From the NCBI GenBank assembly GCA_017412025.1, contig JAFQOY010000118.1, positions 1-26,881 of the forward strand: 26,881 bases of DNA, written 5' to 3'. Source of the DNA: Clostridia bacterium. GTDB taxonomy: Bacteria; Bacillota_A; Clostridia; Christensenellales; Aristaeellaceae. A program made the translations under genes and the position numbers. A model generated the notes under the pieces. The model was not told the origin of the DNA. It was given only the letters and a program-made list of their open reading frames with translations, and ran no database searches. Positions 7,644-16,589 of the stretch are shown one piece after another; position 1 is the first letter of the stretch; the number at the start of each line of letters is the position of its first letter.

Positions 7644-8474
7644 TCACGGTTTTGGGGTCGTCGGCGGCGCAAGCGTCGGCGTATTCGTCGGCACAGGCGT
7701 CACCGTGGGCAAGACCGGCGGAACATAATGCGCTTTCCGTCCGCTGGAAACGTCGATTTTTGCGCCCTTCAGGTCGCCCATCTCCTCGCGGATGCCCAGC
7801 ACCCGATGCGCCGTGAGCATCTTCGGCCAGAGGTTCGTGCTCTCCCCCAGCTCTATTTTTGCACCGTCCGAAGTCATCAGATAGATATTCTCAAGGTTCT
7901 TCAGATCCAGCAGCGAGACGCGTGCAAGCAGTCCCGTTTCATCAAGCGCCAGCAATACGCTCTGCATGACCTCCAGCTGAATCGCCTCTCTGGCCGGGAA
8001 CTTCTCCCCGATGGTGATTCTCGCATTCTGATCGATGGCTATGCCGGACACGCGCGGTCCGGCGACATTCTGCGGATACACGCTGCCGGCGCATTCGAGC
8101 ACGACGCCCGATTCGTCCAGCACATAATACAGCCCCAGCACATTGCACACCGCCATGCCCATCCTCTCGTTGATCTGGATGGTCAGCGTGCCGCGGTAAT
8201 CAAACCCATGACCCACATACTCGATATACCGGTTCTGCTCAAGCATCCTGCGAAGGCTGGCCGCGGTGATGGTCAGTGCGTTATCGCCCGGCTTGACGCC
8301 GCTCTGGGTGACCACTTCTTCCCGAAGCAGATTCCGGTTGCCCACAACCATGACGCTGCGCACCCTGAATACCTGCGAAAACACCAGCACTGCCATTAGC
8401 GCAATCGCAACGATGACAAGCGACGCGGAAAATATCACGCGCGAAGCCGCTTTTTTCCTTTTTCTATGACGCAT
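7644..8474 (-). CDS. ftsQ: cell division protein FtsQ/DivIB
   Basis: A 276-aa bitopic membrane protein of the divisome scaffold, forming a complex with FtsL and FtsB/DivIC to control septal peptidoglycan synthesis. A basic cytoplasmic tail (RHRKRKK) precedes one membrane helix (about residues 13-34), then a POTRA-type domain beginning VRSVMVVGNRNLLREEVV and a beta-domain. The protein ends in an unstructured Thr/Pro-rich tail (about residues 252-276), which resembles the linker of the secreted protein at 4106 in composition. The ATG at 8474 overlaps the ftsW stop by 11 bases, indicating translational coupling. Sequence conservation in this family is low; position and topology carry much of the assignment. 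Confidence 0.92.
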   Translation of the reverse strand: MRHRKRKKAASRVIFSASLVIVAIALMAVLVFSQVFRVRSVMVVGNRNLLREEVVTQSGVKPGDNALTITAASLRRMLEQNRYIEYVGHGFDYRGTLTIQINERMGMAVCNVLGLYYVLDESGVVLECAGSVYPQNVAGPRVSGIAIDQNARITIGEKFPAREAIQLEVMQSVLLALDETGLLARVSLLDLKNLENIYLMTSDGAKIELGESTNLWPKMLTAHRVLGIREEMGDLKGAKIDVSSGRKAHYVPPVLPTVTPVPTNTPTLAPPTTPKP

Positions 8475-9630
8475 CGCACTTTCCCCCTCCCGCGTATCTC
8501 TTCATTCCCTTTCCGGTTATCAGTCTGCCGTTTTCCCGGGAAATGTTCAGCACAATCCCGACGGCGGCCATAATCATGGTCACGGACGTGCCTCCCGCGC
8601 TGAAAAACGGAAGCGGAAGCCCCGTTGTCGGCATGATGCCGGTTACAACGCCCATATTGATAAACGCCTGCAGACCGATCATCGACGTGATGCCCGCGCA
8701 CAGCAGGCAGCCGTACCGGTCCCTGCAGGAAAGCGCCACATTCAAACCCGTAAACACAAAAGCGGCGAACAGCGCGATCACAGCCACGCAGCCCGCAAAG
8801 CCAAAATCCTCCCCGACAATGGCAAATATAAAATCCGACTCCGGATAGGGAAGAAACGCGAATTTCTGCCTTCCCTGCCCCAGCCCCATGCCGAATATGC
8901 CGCCCGATCCCAGCGCGATGAGCGACTGAGAAAGCTGGTAGCCCTCGTCGCTGATCTTTGCAAACGGATCCCTGAAGGACAGAAGTCTTTCCCGCCTGTA
9001 CGGCGCGCTCCACGCATAGAAGCCGCCGACGCACAGCCCGCATACGCTTAAAAGCGCCATATGGCGCTTTTTCAGTCCCGCTGAAAAGAGCATGGCCAGC
9101 GCACAAATCAGTATGCTGCCGCCGGTGGAGAGATTGGGCTGCTCCAGGATCAGCAGAAACATGACGCCCGGCACGATCAGCAGCGGCACAACGCCGCCAA
9201 AGAGAGAGCCGATGTCCTCCGCCCTGCGGTCAAGCGCGCCGGCCATAAAGATCACCATCGCATACTTGGCAAACTCGGAGGGCTGCACGCTCAGGCCTGC
9301 GATATTGAGCCATCTGCGGGAGCCGTTGATGCTCACGCCAATGCCCGGAATGATCACCAGAATCAGCAGCAGCGCGGCGCATGCAAGCAGCGACAGCATG
9401 ACGCGCGGACGCCTGAGCAGGCGATAGGGCACAAAGGAAAGCACGACGCAGGCGCAGGCGCCCAGCGCGATGCCAAACAGCTGCTTTTTGACCGCAGAAA
9501 GCGGATCTCCGCTCGTGCCCCGCTGATAATACGTCGCGCTGAACAGTGTGATCAGCCCCAGCACAATCAGCAGCACCATCAGCAGTACAACCGTCTTGTT
9601 GCAGCTTCGCCTTTCCTTCGCTCCGATCAT
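8464..9630 (-). CDS. ftsW: FtsW/SpoVE-type SEDS peptidoglycan glycosyltransferase
   Basis: A 388-aa polytopic membrane protein with about ten helices that polymerises lipid II glycan strands at the septum together with its partner class B PBP, encoded upstream in the same cluster. The family signature GIMPTTGLPLPFFSAGGTS is complete. The extracellular loop carrying NGSRRWLNIAGLSVQPSEFAK, with the conserved WL and QPSE residues, and EQPNLSTG are also typical. The frame could start at TTG 9636, but the ATG at 9630 has AAGGGG nine bases upstream and is preferred. murG, which usually follows ftsW, is missing; ftsQ overlaps the end directly. Confidence 0.95.
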   Translation of the reverse strand: MIGAKERRSCNKTVVLLMVLLIVLGLITLFSATYYQRGTSGDPLSAVKKQLFGIALGACACVVLSFVPYRLLRRPRVMLSLLACAALLLILVIIPGIGVSINGSRRWLNIAGLSVQPSEFAKYAMVIFMAGALDRRAEDIGSLFGGVVPLLIVPGVMFLLILEQPNLSTGGSILICALAMLFSAGLKKRHMALLSVCGLCVGGFYAWSAPYRRERLLSFRDPFAKISDEGYQLSQSLIALGSGGIFGMGLGQGRQKFAFLPYPESDFIFAIVGEDFGFAGCVAVIALFAAFVFTGLNVALSCRDRYGCLLCAGITSMIGLQAFINMGVVTGIMPTTGLPLPFFSAGGTSVTMIMAAVGIVLNISRENGRLITGKGMKRYAGGGKCDAS

Positions 9631-9703
9631 CGTCAAACGCCCCTTCCGGCCGCAGAATCATACGCCTCTTCGCGCCTTATCCTTTGCAGCCGGTCAGAGC
9701 GCC

Positions 9704-11068
9704 TTACGAAAGCGCCAGCACCTTTTCCTTGAAAACCCTGCCTCTGTCCTCGTAATCCTTAAACATATCAAAGCTTGCGCATGCCGGAGAAAGCAGCACG
9801 CAGCCGCCCCTGCGCGCAAGCGCGCGGCAGCGCGCAATGCACGCGTCAAAATCATATCCTGCATGCTCAATTGCCGTGTATCCGACGCTTCTGAGCGCCT
9901 CCTCGATCTGCGCGGCCGTATCGCCGATGAGCACGCAATGCTCGATCTGCGGCGCGCGGACAATCGTCTCCGCCAGCGGCACAAACGACGTCTTCTTGTC
10001 GCTGCCACCAAGGATCAGCACCGTCGGCCTTGTCATCGTGGCAATCGCCTTCTGCGTGGAATCGACATTTGTTCCCTTGGAATCGTTGATCCATGTCACG
10101 CCGTCCAGCTCGCGCACCGTCTCGATGCGGTGTTCCACGCCCTTAAATGTCCTGAGCACCTGCGCCATCACGTCCGGAGCCACGTTCATGCAGCCGGCAA
10201 TGGCCACGGCCGCCAGCGCATTTTCCAGGTTATGTTCGCCCGGAATGAAGATTTCATCCGCAGCACAGATGCGAACCGCCTCGCCGTCGAGCGCAAACAT
10301 GACGTTTCCATCCTGCACATACGCGCCGCAGTCCACCTTCTCCCTGCGCGAAAACCAGACGATCCTGGCCGCAAGGCCCTGCGCCATCTTCCGGCAGGAG
10401 GCGTCGTCATGGTTAAACACCGCATAGTCCTCTTCCGTCTGCCTGGCAAAGATGCGGCGCTTCATATCCATATACACCTGCATGGTGCCGTGGCGCGCCA
10501 GATGATCCTCCGTGATGTTGAGCACGGCGCCCACATGCGGATGGAACTCGCTGATGCTCTCGCACTGATAGGAGCTGACCTCCGCCACGGAGACGTCCTC
10601 ATCGCAGGAAATGCCTGCCGTCGCCGTGATGGGGTAACCGATATTGCCCACCACATGCGTTCTTTTGCCAGCCGCAGCAAAGAATTCTCCCACGAGCGTG
10701 GTGGTCGTCGTCTTTCCGTTCGTGCCGGTGATGGCGGCCAGCGCGCCGCGCGTCAGCCTTGCGCCCAGCTCCAATTCGCCGATGACCTCGATCCCCCGGG
10801 CAATCGCTTCCTGCACAAACGGCTTTGCATACGCGATGCCCGGGCTGATGATCATCATGTCCTGCCCGTCAAAGCAGGCCTGCGGCGCACAGCCAAGCGC
10901 AAAGACACAGCCAAGCGCGCGCAGCTCGTCGAGCTGCGCGCCAAAGGCTTCCTCGCCCTTCATATCGTTAATCGTAACCTTTGCGCCCTTGCCGCACAGC
11001 AGCTTTGCCGCAGCGATGCCGCTGCGCGCCATGCCGACCACGAGCACACGCTTATCCGTCAGGTTCAT
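9704..11068 (-). CDS. murD: UDP-N-acetylmuramoyl-L-alanine--D-glutamate ligase
   Basis: Adds D-glutamate to UDP-MurNAc-L-Ala with ATP in the cytoplasm, the second peptide step of peptidoglycan synthesis. The 454-aa protein shows the N-terminal Rossmann-like UDP-binding segment (LVVGMARSGIAAAK), the ATP P-loop GTNGKTTT (115-122), NDSKGTNVDST in the central domain, LGGSDK, and the C-terminal LLSPACASFDMFKDYEDRG, which is diagnostic for MurD. The open frame extends to 11119; the ATG at 11068 is chosen for its GGGAGGAAGAGG ribosome site and fold start. It lies 20 bases after mraY, in the usual dcw order. Confidence 0.97.
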   Translation of the reverse strand: MNLTDKRVLVVGMARSGIAAAKLLCGKGAKVTINDMKGEEAFGAQLDELRALGCVFALGCAPQACFDGQDMMIISPGIAYAKPFVQEAIARGIEVIGELELGARLTRGALAAITGTNGKTTTTTLVGEFFAAAGKRTHVVGNIGYPITATAGISCDEDVSVAEVSSYQCESISEFHPHVGAVLNITEDHLARHGTMQVYMDMKRRIFARQTEEDYAVFNHDDASCRKMAQGLAARIVWFSRREKVDCGAYVQDGNVMFALDGEAVRICAADEIFIPGEHNLENALAAVAIAGCMNVAPDVMAQVLRTFKGVEHRIETVRELDGVTWINDSKGTNVDSTQKAIATMTRPTVLILGGSDKKTSFVPLAETIVRAPQIEHCVLIGDTAAQIEEALRSVGYTAIEHAGYDFDACIARCRALARRGGCVLLSPACASFDMFKDYEDRGRVFKEKVLALS

Positions 11069-11088
11069 CCTCTTCCTCCCGCATGCCG

Positions 11089-12063
11089 TTACAGCACGCC
11101 CATAAGCGTAATCAGGCACAGCGCGGCGGTCGTCGTCATATACATGGCGACAATCCGGAATTCGCTCATGCCGCAGAGCTCAAAGTGGTGATGAATCGGC
11201 GACATTTTGAAGATGCGCTTGCCGCCGGTCTTCTTGTAATACGTCACCTGAATCATAACCGAGAGGCTGCTCATAAGCATCCAGAAAGCGATGAGCACCA
11301 GCACCAGCGGCTGACGCAGCAGCATCGCCGCGGCGACGACCGCGCCGCCGATGAACATGGAGCCGGTATCGCCCATGAACATCTTTGCCGGATGGACATT
11401 ATAGAGCCAGAAGCCCATCAGACCGCCGACAAGCGCCGTGCAGGCCACGCCCAGATCGCCGCCAAGGCCGGCAGCGGCAGCCATGACGGCCAGCGTCGCA
11501 AAGTCAAGCATCGACACGCCGGTACACAGTCCGTCAAGTCCGTCAAGCAGGTTGGCGCTGTTGGTCGTGCCGACGATGATGAACATCATCACCGGAATGT
11601 AAAGGACGCCCAGATTGAGCTCCCAGGACGTAAATGGCACCCTGATCGCAGAACCGACCAGCGGATGGAAATAGCAGTACACGGAAAACGCCAGCGCCAG
11701 CAGCGTCTGGGCTGCCATCTTCTGCTTCGCCGTCAGGCCGCCGTTCTTTCCCCTGCGGATCTTGGTCATGTCGTCTGCAAAGCCGATGCACATATTGCCC
11801 AGCGCCATCAGGATCATCGCCAGCGCCATGTTCTGCGTCAGCGGCACGCTGTATTCGTTAAACACAAGCGTGCAGAGAATGCCTGCGCCTGCAAAAGTCA
11901 ATCCGCCCATGATCGGCGTGCCCTGCTTTTTTCTGTGCGCTTCGGGCGCCAGCTCATAGATGTTCTGACCGAACTTGAGCTTGTAGAGCACCGGAAGCAG
12001 CAGCCTGCTCAGCAGCGCGCCCACGCCGAAGGCCAGCACCAGAGCGATTATCATCCTTTGCAT
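11089..12063 (-). CDS. mraY: phospho-N-acetylmuramoyl-pentapeptide-transferase (MraY)
   Basis: Integral membrane enzyme that transfers phospho-MurNAc-pentapeptide to undecaprenyl phosphate, making lipid I. With this start it is 324 aa, a usual length for Gram-positive MraY. Catalytic and signature motifs are FADDMTK (95-101), NLLDGLDGL (171-179), MFMGDTGS (228-235) and the histidine triad HHH (291-293) before FE; about ten hydrophobic helices are visible. The ATG at 12063 is seven bases after GGAGGA; the frame's earlier start at 12108 has no site. It follows murE by 72 bases, where murF would normally be. Confidence 0.97.
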   Translation of the reverse strand: MQRMIIALVLAFGVGALLSRLLLPVLYKLKFGQNIYELAPEAHRKKQGTPIMGGLTFAGAGILCTLVFNEYSVPLTQNMALAMILMALGNMCIGFADDMTKIRRGKNGGLTAKQKMAAQTLLALAFSVYCYFHPLVGSAIRVPFTSWELNLGVLYIPVMMFIIVGTTNSANLLDGLDGLCTGVSMLDFATLAVMAAAAGLGGDLGVACTALVGGLMGFWLYNVHPAKMFMGDTGSMFIGGAVVAAAMLLRQPLVLVLIAFWMLMSSLSVMIQVTYYKKTGGKRIFKMSPIHHHFELCGMSEFRIVAMYMTTTAALCLITLMGVL

Positions 12064-12112
12064 AGACCATTCCTCCGAATCTTCGTCAAATCCTGCGAAG
12101 CCGTCCAAACGC

Positions 12113-12137
12113 GACGGGGCGGCAGAAGCCGCCCGTC
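12113..12137 (-). other. stem-loop between murE and mraY
   Basis: GACGGGGCGGC (12113-12123, one bulged G) pairs with GCCGCCCGTC (12128-12137) around AGAA. It starts in the murE stop codon. On the minus strand only TTT follows after GCG, so it is at best a leaky terminator or a transcript-stabilising stem. Confidence 0.4.
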
Positions 12138-13599
12138 AGTTGTTCTGCCTCATTTCCTCCAGAAGCTCTGCGACAATCTCCTTCTCATCAAAGGGATGCT
12201 TGACGCCGCAGATATCCTGGTACGTTTCATGTCCCTTGCCCGCCAGCACGACGATATCCCCGCCGACGGCCATCTCCATCGCCTGGCGGATTGCCTCCCG
12301 GCGGTTTTCGATGATCTCATACTTCGCTTCCGTCGGCTTGATTCCCTGCTCAATGGCCTCAAGAATCACCATCGGATCCTCAAATCTCGGGTTATCGCTC
12401 GTCAGGATTGAGTAATCCGCCAGCTTGCCGGCGATCTCGCCCATCATCGGACGCTTGCCCTTGTCCCGGTCTCCGCCGCAGCCAAAGACCAGAATCAGCT
12501 TTCCGCGGCAGAATTCGCGCACCGTATGCAGAATATTCTCAAGCGCGTCAGGCGAATGGGAGTAGTCAAGGATCATCCGGTACGGCGTGTCGGTGCCCAG
12601 CATTTCCACGCGGCCCGGCACGCAGACGACGGACTCAAGGCCCTTTTTGATATCAGCCAGAGACACGCCCGCAATCAGCGCGCACGCCGCGGCAACCAGC
12701 GCATTGTAGACGTTGAACATGCCGGTAAGCAGCAGGTGAATGCGCTCCGTATGCAGGTTGCGCAGGTTGATGGTAAAGGATACGCCGCTCTCCGTGATTT
12801 CGATATCTCGCGCAAACAGATCCGCAGCGGAGCTGATGCCGTAGGTCAGAAGCGGGCAGGAAAGACCTTCGCATACCTTTTCAGCCGTCTCCTCATCGAC
12901 GTTGACCGTCGCGTTGCGGACCATGTCGCCGCCGAAGAGCAGCTTCTTTGCCTCAAAGTATTTCTCCATCGTGCCGAAGAAGTCGAGGTGATCCTGGGAG
13001 AGGTTGGTGTATGCCGCCGCCTCAAACGTGACGCCGGCCAGCTTGCGCAGATACAGCGCATGAGCAGAAACCTCCATGCACACGACCTGCACGCCCGCAT
13101 CGGCCATGATGCGCAGGATTTCAAACATTTCGATCGGATCCGGCGTCGTCAGCTTGCTGGGCAGCTTCGTATTGCCGGCGATGCAGCCCGTGGTTCCAAT
13201 GATGCCGCAGGGAATGCCCGCCGCTTCAAAGATGCCCTTGAGCAGGAAGGTCGTGGTCGTCTTGCCCTTCGTTCCGGTGATGCCGATGAGCTTCATCCTG
13301 CGCTCCGGATGCCCGTTGAAGGCGCTTGCGATGCGCGTCATCGCAGCGCGCACGTCTGTAACCAGCACCTGAGGACAGTTGATGTCAAGCCGGCGTTCCA
13401 CAACCAGCGCCACACAGCCGTTTTCAATCGCCTGAGGCGCAAAGGAATGCGCATCCACACGACCGCCGCGAATGCAGAAAAAGAGACCGTTTTTGCACTT
13501 CTCCCTTGAATTGGCCGTCAGGCATTCAATTTCCGTATCTTCTCCCGATATGATATCCAGCAGTTCAGGCATATCCATCGTCAATTGTGCAAGCTTCAT
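12136..13599 (-). CDS. murE: UDP-N-acetylmuramoyl-tripeptide synthetase MurE, meso-DAP type
   Basis: Adds the third stem-peptide residue to UDP-MurNAc-L-Ala-D-Glu using ATP; cytoplasmic, 487 aa. The P-loop GTKGKTTT lies near 109-116, and the substrate motif SDNPRFEDP has DNPR at 402-405. DNPR is the form associated with meso-diaminopimelate rather than lysine, so the cell probably has DAP-type peptidoglycan. The Lys of EAKKLLF is placed where the carbamylated lysine falls in the family. Two ATGs are in frame: the first (13605) touches the GGAGGA ribosome site, the second (13599) is six bases after it and is chosen. A 138-base gap separates it from the upstream PBP gene, the longest gap inside the ftsL-ftsQ run. 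Confidence 0.97.
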   Translation of the reverse strand: MKLAQLTMDMPELLDIISGEDTEIECLTANSREKCKNGLFFCIRGGRVDAHSFAPQAIENGCVALVVERRLDINCPQVLVTDVRAAMTRIASAFNGHPERRMKLIGITGTKGKTTTTFLLKGIFEAAGIPCGIIGTTGCIAGNTKLPSKLTTPDPIEMFEILRIMADAGVQVVCMEVSAHALYLRKLAGVTFEAAAYTNLSQDHLDFFGTMEKYFEAKKLLFGGDMVRNATVNVDEETAEKVCEGLSCPLLTYGISSAADLFARDIEITESGVSFTINLRNLHTERIHLLLTGMFNVYNALVAAACALIAGVSLADIKKGLESVVCVPGRVEMLGTDTPYRMILDYSHSPDALENILHTVREFCRGKLILVFGCGGDRDKGKRPMMGEIAGKLADYSILTSDNPRFEDPMVILEAIEQGIKPTEAKYEIIENRREAIRQAMEMAVGGDIVVLAGKGHETYQDICGVKHPFDEKEIVAELLEEMRQNN

Positions 13600-13737
13600 T
13601 GTCATTCCTCCATTGTTCTCTGCGGAATCTTCTTCTGCGTTCGGAAGTACGCATCGTCTGTATCAAAGACCGCGTCTCATATTCCAGTATTGCAGGTTAT
13701 CGTCCTGCCGATTCTATCAAAATGATTGCCGGGCGTC

Positions 13738-15861
13738 TCAGGGCATCTCAAAATCGACGCGCACTGTTTCTCCCTCAACCGCATATGTCCCTGCTTTAGG
13801 CGTCTGCCGGACTGCAAGCCCCTCGCCTTCAGCCTTCATCAAAAAGCCGTGCTGCCCAAGCGCTTGGGCGCATTCGCGCATGGCCATGCCCACCACATCC
13901 GGCACAAGCGCATAATCCTCAGCGGCAGGGGCAGCTTCCCCTGTCACATAGAGCATCGCACAGAAACCCTCCGACACCTTCGTGCCCGCCGGAGGCAGCT
14001 GTCCGGTCACGACGCTCTGCGTTCCGTCCGTCAGGCTGTCAATCCCCTGTTCGCGCAGAATGGCGCGCGCATCCCTGACGTTCATGCCCGTCACATCCGG
14101 CATGACCACCTGCGCCCGCCGCCGGGTCTCATCCGTTTTGGGTACGCCCAAAAGGGGCAGGATTTCGCCCAGAATCTGCGCGGCAAACGGCGCCGCCGTC
14201 GTTCCGCCGTAATCCGGCTTCACCTGCGCTTCATCGACAATCACCAGCACGGCGACCTTCGGATCCTCCACAGGCGCAAAGCCGACAAACGAACCGATAT
14301 GCAGATTCTTCTCAATCTTTCCATCCTTATAGATCTGGGCCGTACCCGTCTTTCCTCCGACGGACCAGCCCTCCACCTGCGCGTTTTTGCCTCCGCCGTC
14401 GGAAACCACGCTGCCAAGGAGCCTGCGCATCGTCTCGCTCGTCTGCGCAGAGATGGGGGTGGATACCACCTCGGGAGGAATCCGCAGAATCGTCTTTCCC
14501 CCGCCGTCAAGCACGCTCTCCACAAGGCGCGGACGCATCAGCCGGCCGCCGTTGACCACCGCGCATGCGGCCGTGATCATCTGTATCGGCGTGACGGCGA
14601 TGCTCTGCCCGAAACCGATTCGCGCAATATCCGTATCCTTCACACGGCTGCCCGGAATCACAATACCGGCAGCCTCGCCGTACAAATCAATCCCTGTTTT
14701 CTTTCCCATGCCGAAGGCGGACAGATACTGATACAGCCTGTCGCTGCCCAGCCGCAGAGCAAGCTGCGTAAAGACCGGGTTGCACGAGTTCTTCAGCGCC
14801 TCCTGCATGGACTGCGCGCCATGCGGAGCGCCCCAGCAGCGCACGGTGCTTCCGCTGACCGAGATGCGCCCCGAGCAATAGAATCCTTCCTGCGGGTTTG
14901 TCGCTCCGCAGTCAATCGCAGCGGCAGCCGTCAGCATTTTAAACGTGGAACCCGGCTCGTATACGTCGCTGAGCACCGTGATGCGCATCAGCTCATTGAG
15001 TCTGTCCGCGTCGTCTCTGGGAGGGGCTGCCGGGTCATACGTCGGATACATGGCCATGGCCAGCACAGCGCCCGTATTGACCTCCATCGCAATCGCCTGC
15101 ACATGGCGCGCCTGATTCACCTGCGCGCACTCGCGCACGGCGCGCTCCACCGCGCTCTGCACATCTCTGTCGATGGTCAGCCTCAGCGTATTGCCTTCAA
15201 CCGCCGGAATATACTGCGTCACGCCGTCGGGCAGCGTCCTGGCTCTCGCATCGACCTGCGTAACCAGCTTGCCCGGTTTGCCTGCAAGTTCCTCGTTGTA
15301 CCGCAGCTCCAGTCCGCTCTGTCCCACACCGTCGATATTGCACAGACCAAGCACCTGTGCGGCAATACCCCCCATAGGATACCATCTGCTGGCGTCTTCG
15401 TCAAATGTTATTCCTTTTAATTTGCCGGAATCCGGGTTTTTTTCGTCCGAAAGGATGCCTCTGAGCCTGTCTGCATCCTCACGCGAAACCTGGCGTGCCA
15501 GCGTGACGGAAGCGGCGTTCGTCTGAGAAAGCCGCTTGATCGTCGTCTGCGCCGGCACGCCAAGCTCTCGCTCCAGCACCTGCGCCATCCCCTCTTTGTC
15601 GCTTACATCACGCGCTCTCGCGCTGACAATAAAGCTGGTAATGGACTGCGCCAACAGTTTGCCGTTTATATCGACAATAGCCCCTCTGCGTGCGGCGACA
15701 ATGCCGCTGCGCGTCCACTGGCGGGTGCCCCGCTGTGTCAGTTCTTCGCTTCTGAGGATCTGCAGATCCGCAAGGCGAAACACAACGCAAAGAAAAAGGA
15801 GGAAAAAGCCGCCCATCAACAGGACCAGCCGCTTTCGTACGGTGGCTCCCGGTGACCGCAA
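13738..15861 (-). CDS. ftsI: class B penicillin-binding protein with two PASTA domains (FtsI/SpoVD type)
   Basis: D,D-transpeptidase that cross-links septal peptidoglycan as the partner of FtsW; 707 aa. One N-terminal membrane helix (about 11-30) precedes the PBP dimerisation domain (about 50-220). The transpeptidase domain carries STFK (305-308, nucleophile Ser305), SCN (359-361) and KTG (504-506). Two C-terminal PASTA domains follow (about 585-650 and 655-707). B. subtilis SpoVD has one PASTA domain and PBP2b/PBP2x types have two, so whether this enzyme serves vegetative division, sporulation or both cannot be told from the sequence. The start is TTG at 15861, with GGGGAG nine bases upstream and only six bases after the ftsL stop; the first in-frame ATG would lie inside the membrane helix. 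Confidence 0.95.
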   Translation of the reverse strand: MRSPGATVRKRLVLLMGGFFLLFLCVVFRLADLQILRSEELTQRGTRQWTRSGIVAARRGAIVDINGKLLAQSITSFIVSARARDVSDKEGMAQVLERELGVPAQTTIKRLSQTNAASVTLARQVSREDADRLRGILSDEKNPDSGKLKGITFDEDASRWYPMGGIAAQVLGLCNIDGVGQSGLELRYNEELAGKPGKLVTQVDARARTLPDGVTQYIPAVEGNTLRLTIDRDVQSAVERAVRECAQVNQARHVQAIAMEVNTGAVLAMAMYPTYDPAAPPRDDADRLNELMRITVLSDVYEPGSTFKMLTAAAAIDCGATNPQEGFYCSGRISVSGSTVRCWGAPHGAQSMQEALKNSCNPVFTQLALRLGSDRLYQYLSAFGMGKKTGIDLYGEAAGIVIPGSRVKDTDIARIGFGQSIAVTPIQMITAACAVVNGGRLMRPRLVESVLDGGGKTILRIPPEVVSTPISAQTSETMRRLLGSVVSDGGGKNAQVEGWSVGGKTGTAQIYKDGKIEKNLHIGSFVGFAPVEDPKVAVLVIVDEAQVKPDYGGTTAAPFAAQILGEILPLLGVPKTDETRRRAQVVMPDVTGMNVRDARAILREQGIDSLTDGTQSVVTGQLPPAGTKVSEGFCAMLYVTGEAAPAAEDYALVPDVVGMAMRECAQALGQHGFLMKAEGEGLAVRQTPKAGTYAVEGETVRVDFEMP

Positions 15862-15867
15862 GCCCTC

Positions 15868-16524
15868 TCACTCCCCGATATGAAACACGTCGAGCAAGCC
15901 CAGCAGAATGTCCAGCGCTTCCATTCTGGGCTCTTCACTATGCTGTAACGAACTCTCATGCGCCTGATCAGGCACCTGAATGTAGATTGTCTCCTTTCGG
16001 GAGCTCTCCGGTCTGAGCATCTTCAGCTGGTTCTGCGCCATGTTTGTGATGTTGCTGTCGTTCTGGGCAGCTTTCAGGCGCATTTCAAGCTTTTCATTGA
16101 CGCCGGCCAGTTCTTCCGTCATCTGATTGAACCGTCCGATATCCTTATTGATATGAAGGCCGGTCATCAGCAGCTGTCCCCGTGCAGCAGTCATAACGAA
16201 GATAATCACAAGGAATACCGCGCATGCGATGGCGTCCTTCTTTTCCTTGACCGCCTGCATCATCATTTTATCTACAAATGTTTTCTTCTCTACGCGCCTC
16301 TTGTGTTCCACAGCAGCCGCGCCGGAATTCGCTTCCATCTCAAGAATGGACTCATCGTTCCACGGTCTTTCTGTCCGGTAGCCCTTTTTATTCAGATCAT
16401 AAAGCTTATCCTGAGCAGATCCTGCCGGCACATCGGAAATATACATCTGCTCTTCCCTTTTGCCGTCATATCCTGCGGCAGAATATTTTCCGCGCACGCT
16501 GCGCGCTCCCTTTGCCCCTGCCAT
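15868..16524 (-). CDS. ftsL: FtsL-like septum protein with a long cytoplasmic N-terminus
   Basis: Bitopic membrane protein, 218 aa, in the position always held by ftsL (directly before ftsI). One membrane helix (about 97-113) is followed by a predicted coiled coil (about 122-172) ending in NMAQNQLKMLRPES, matching the FtsL/DivIC pattern that pairs with FtsB/DivIC and FtsQ. The roughly 95-residue basic/acidic cytoplasmic region is much longer than in typical FtsL (about 110-120 aa in total), and a tail of about 45 residues follows the coiled coil. ATG 16524 has GAGAGGG 11 bases upstream; a second possible ATG at 16446 (MYISDV) has AAGGGAAG and would shorten the N-terminus to about 70 residues. 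Assignment rests on position and topology. Confidence 0.8.
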   Translation of the reverse strand: MAGAKGARSVRGKYSAAGYDGKREEQMYISDVPAGSAQDKLYDLNKKGYRTERPWNDESILEMEANSGAAAVEHKRRVEKKTFVDKMMMQAVKEKKDAIACAVFLVIIFVMTAARGQLLMTGLHINKDIGRFNQMTEELAGVNEKLEMRLKAAQNDSNITNMAQNQLKMLRPESSRKETIYIQVPDQAHESSLQHSEEPRMEALDILLGLLDVFHIGE

Positions 16525-16575
16525 CAGTGTATTCGCCCTCTCTTTCTGAAAGAACTGCCGATTCTTCTTGCTGTC

Positions 16576-16589
16576 AGTAATATATTACT
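16576..16589. promoter_or_regulatory. AT-rich perfect palindrome before ftsL (possible operator)
   Basis: AGTAATATATTACT is a perfect 14-bp palindrome in the gap between the mraZ terminator and ftsL. It overlaps the best -10 candidate of the ftsL-ftsQ operon. It could be a dimeric regulator site. Confidence 0.4.

Noticed and set aside
9548..11191. 547-codon plus-strand open frame opposite ftsW/murD
   Set aside because: It is a shadow of murD, whose family motifs are complete in the other strand.
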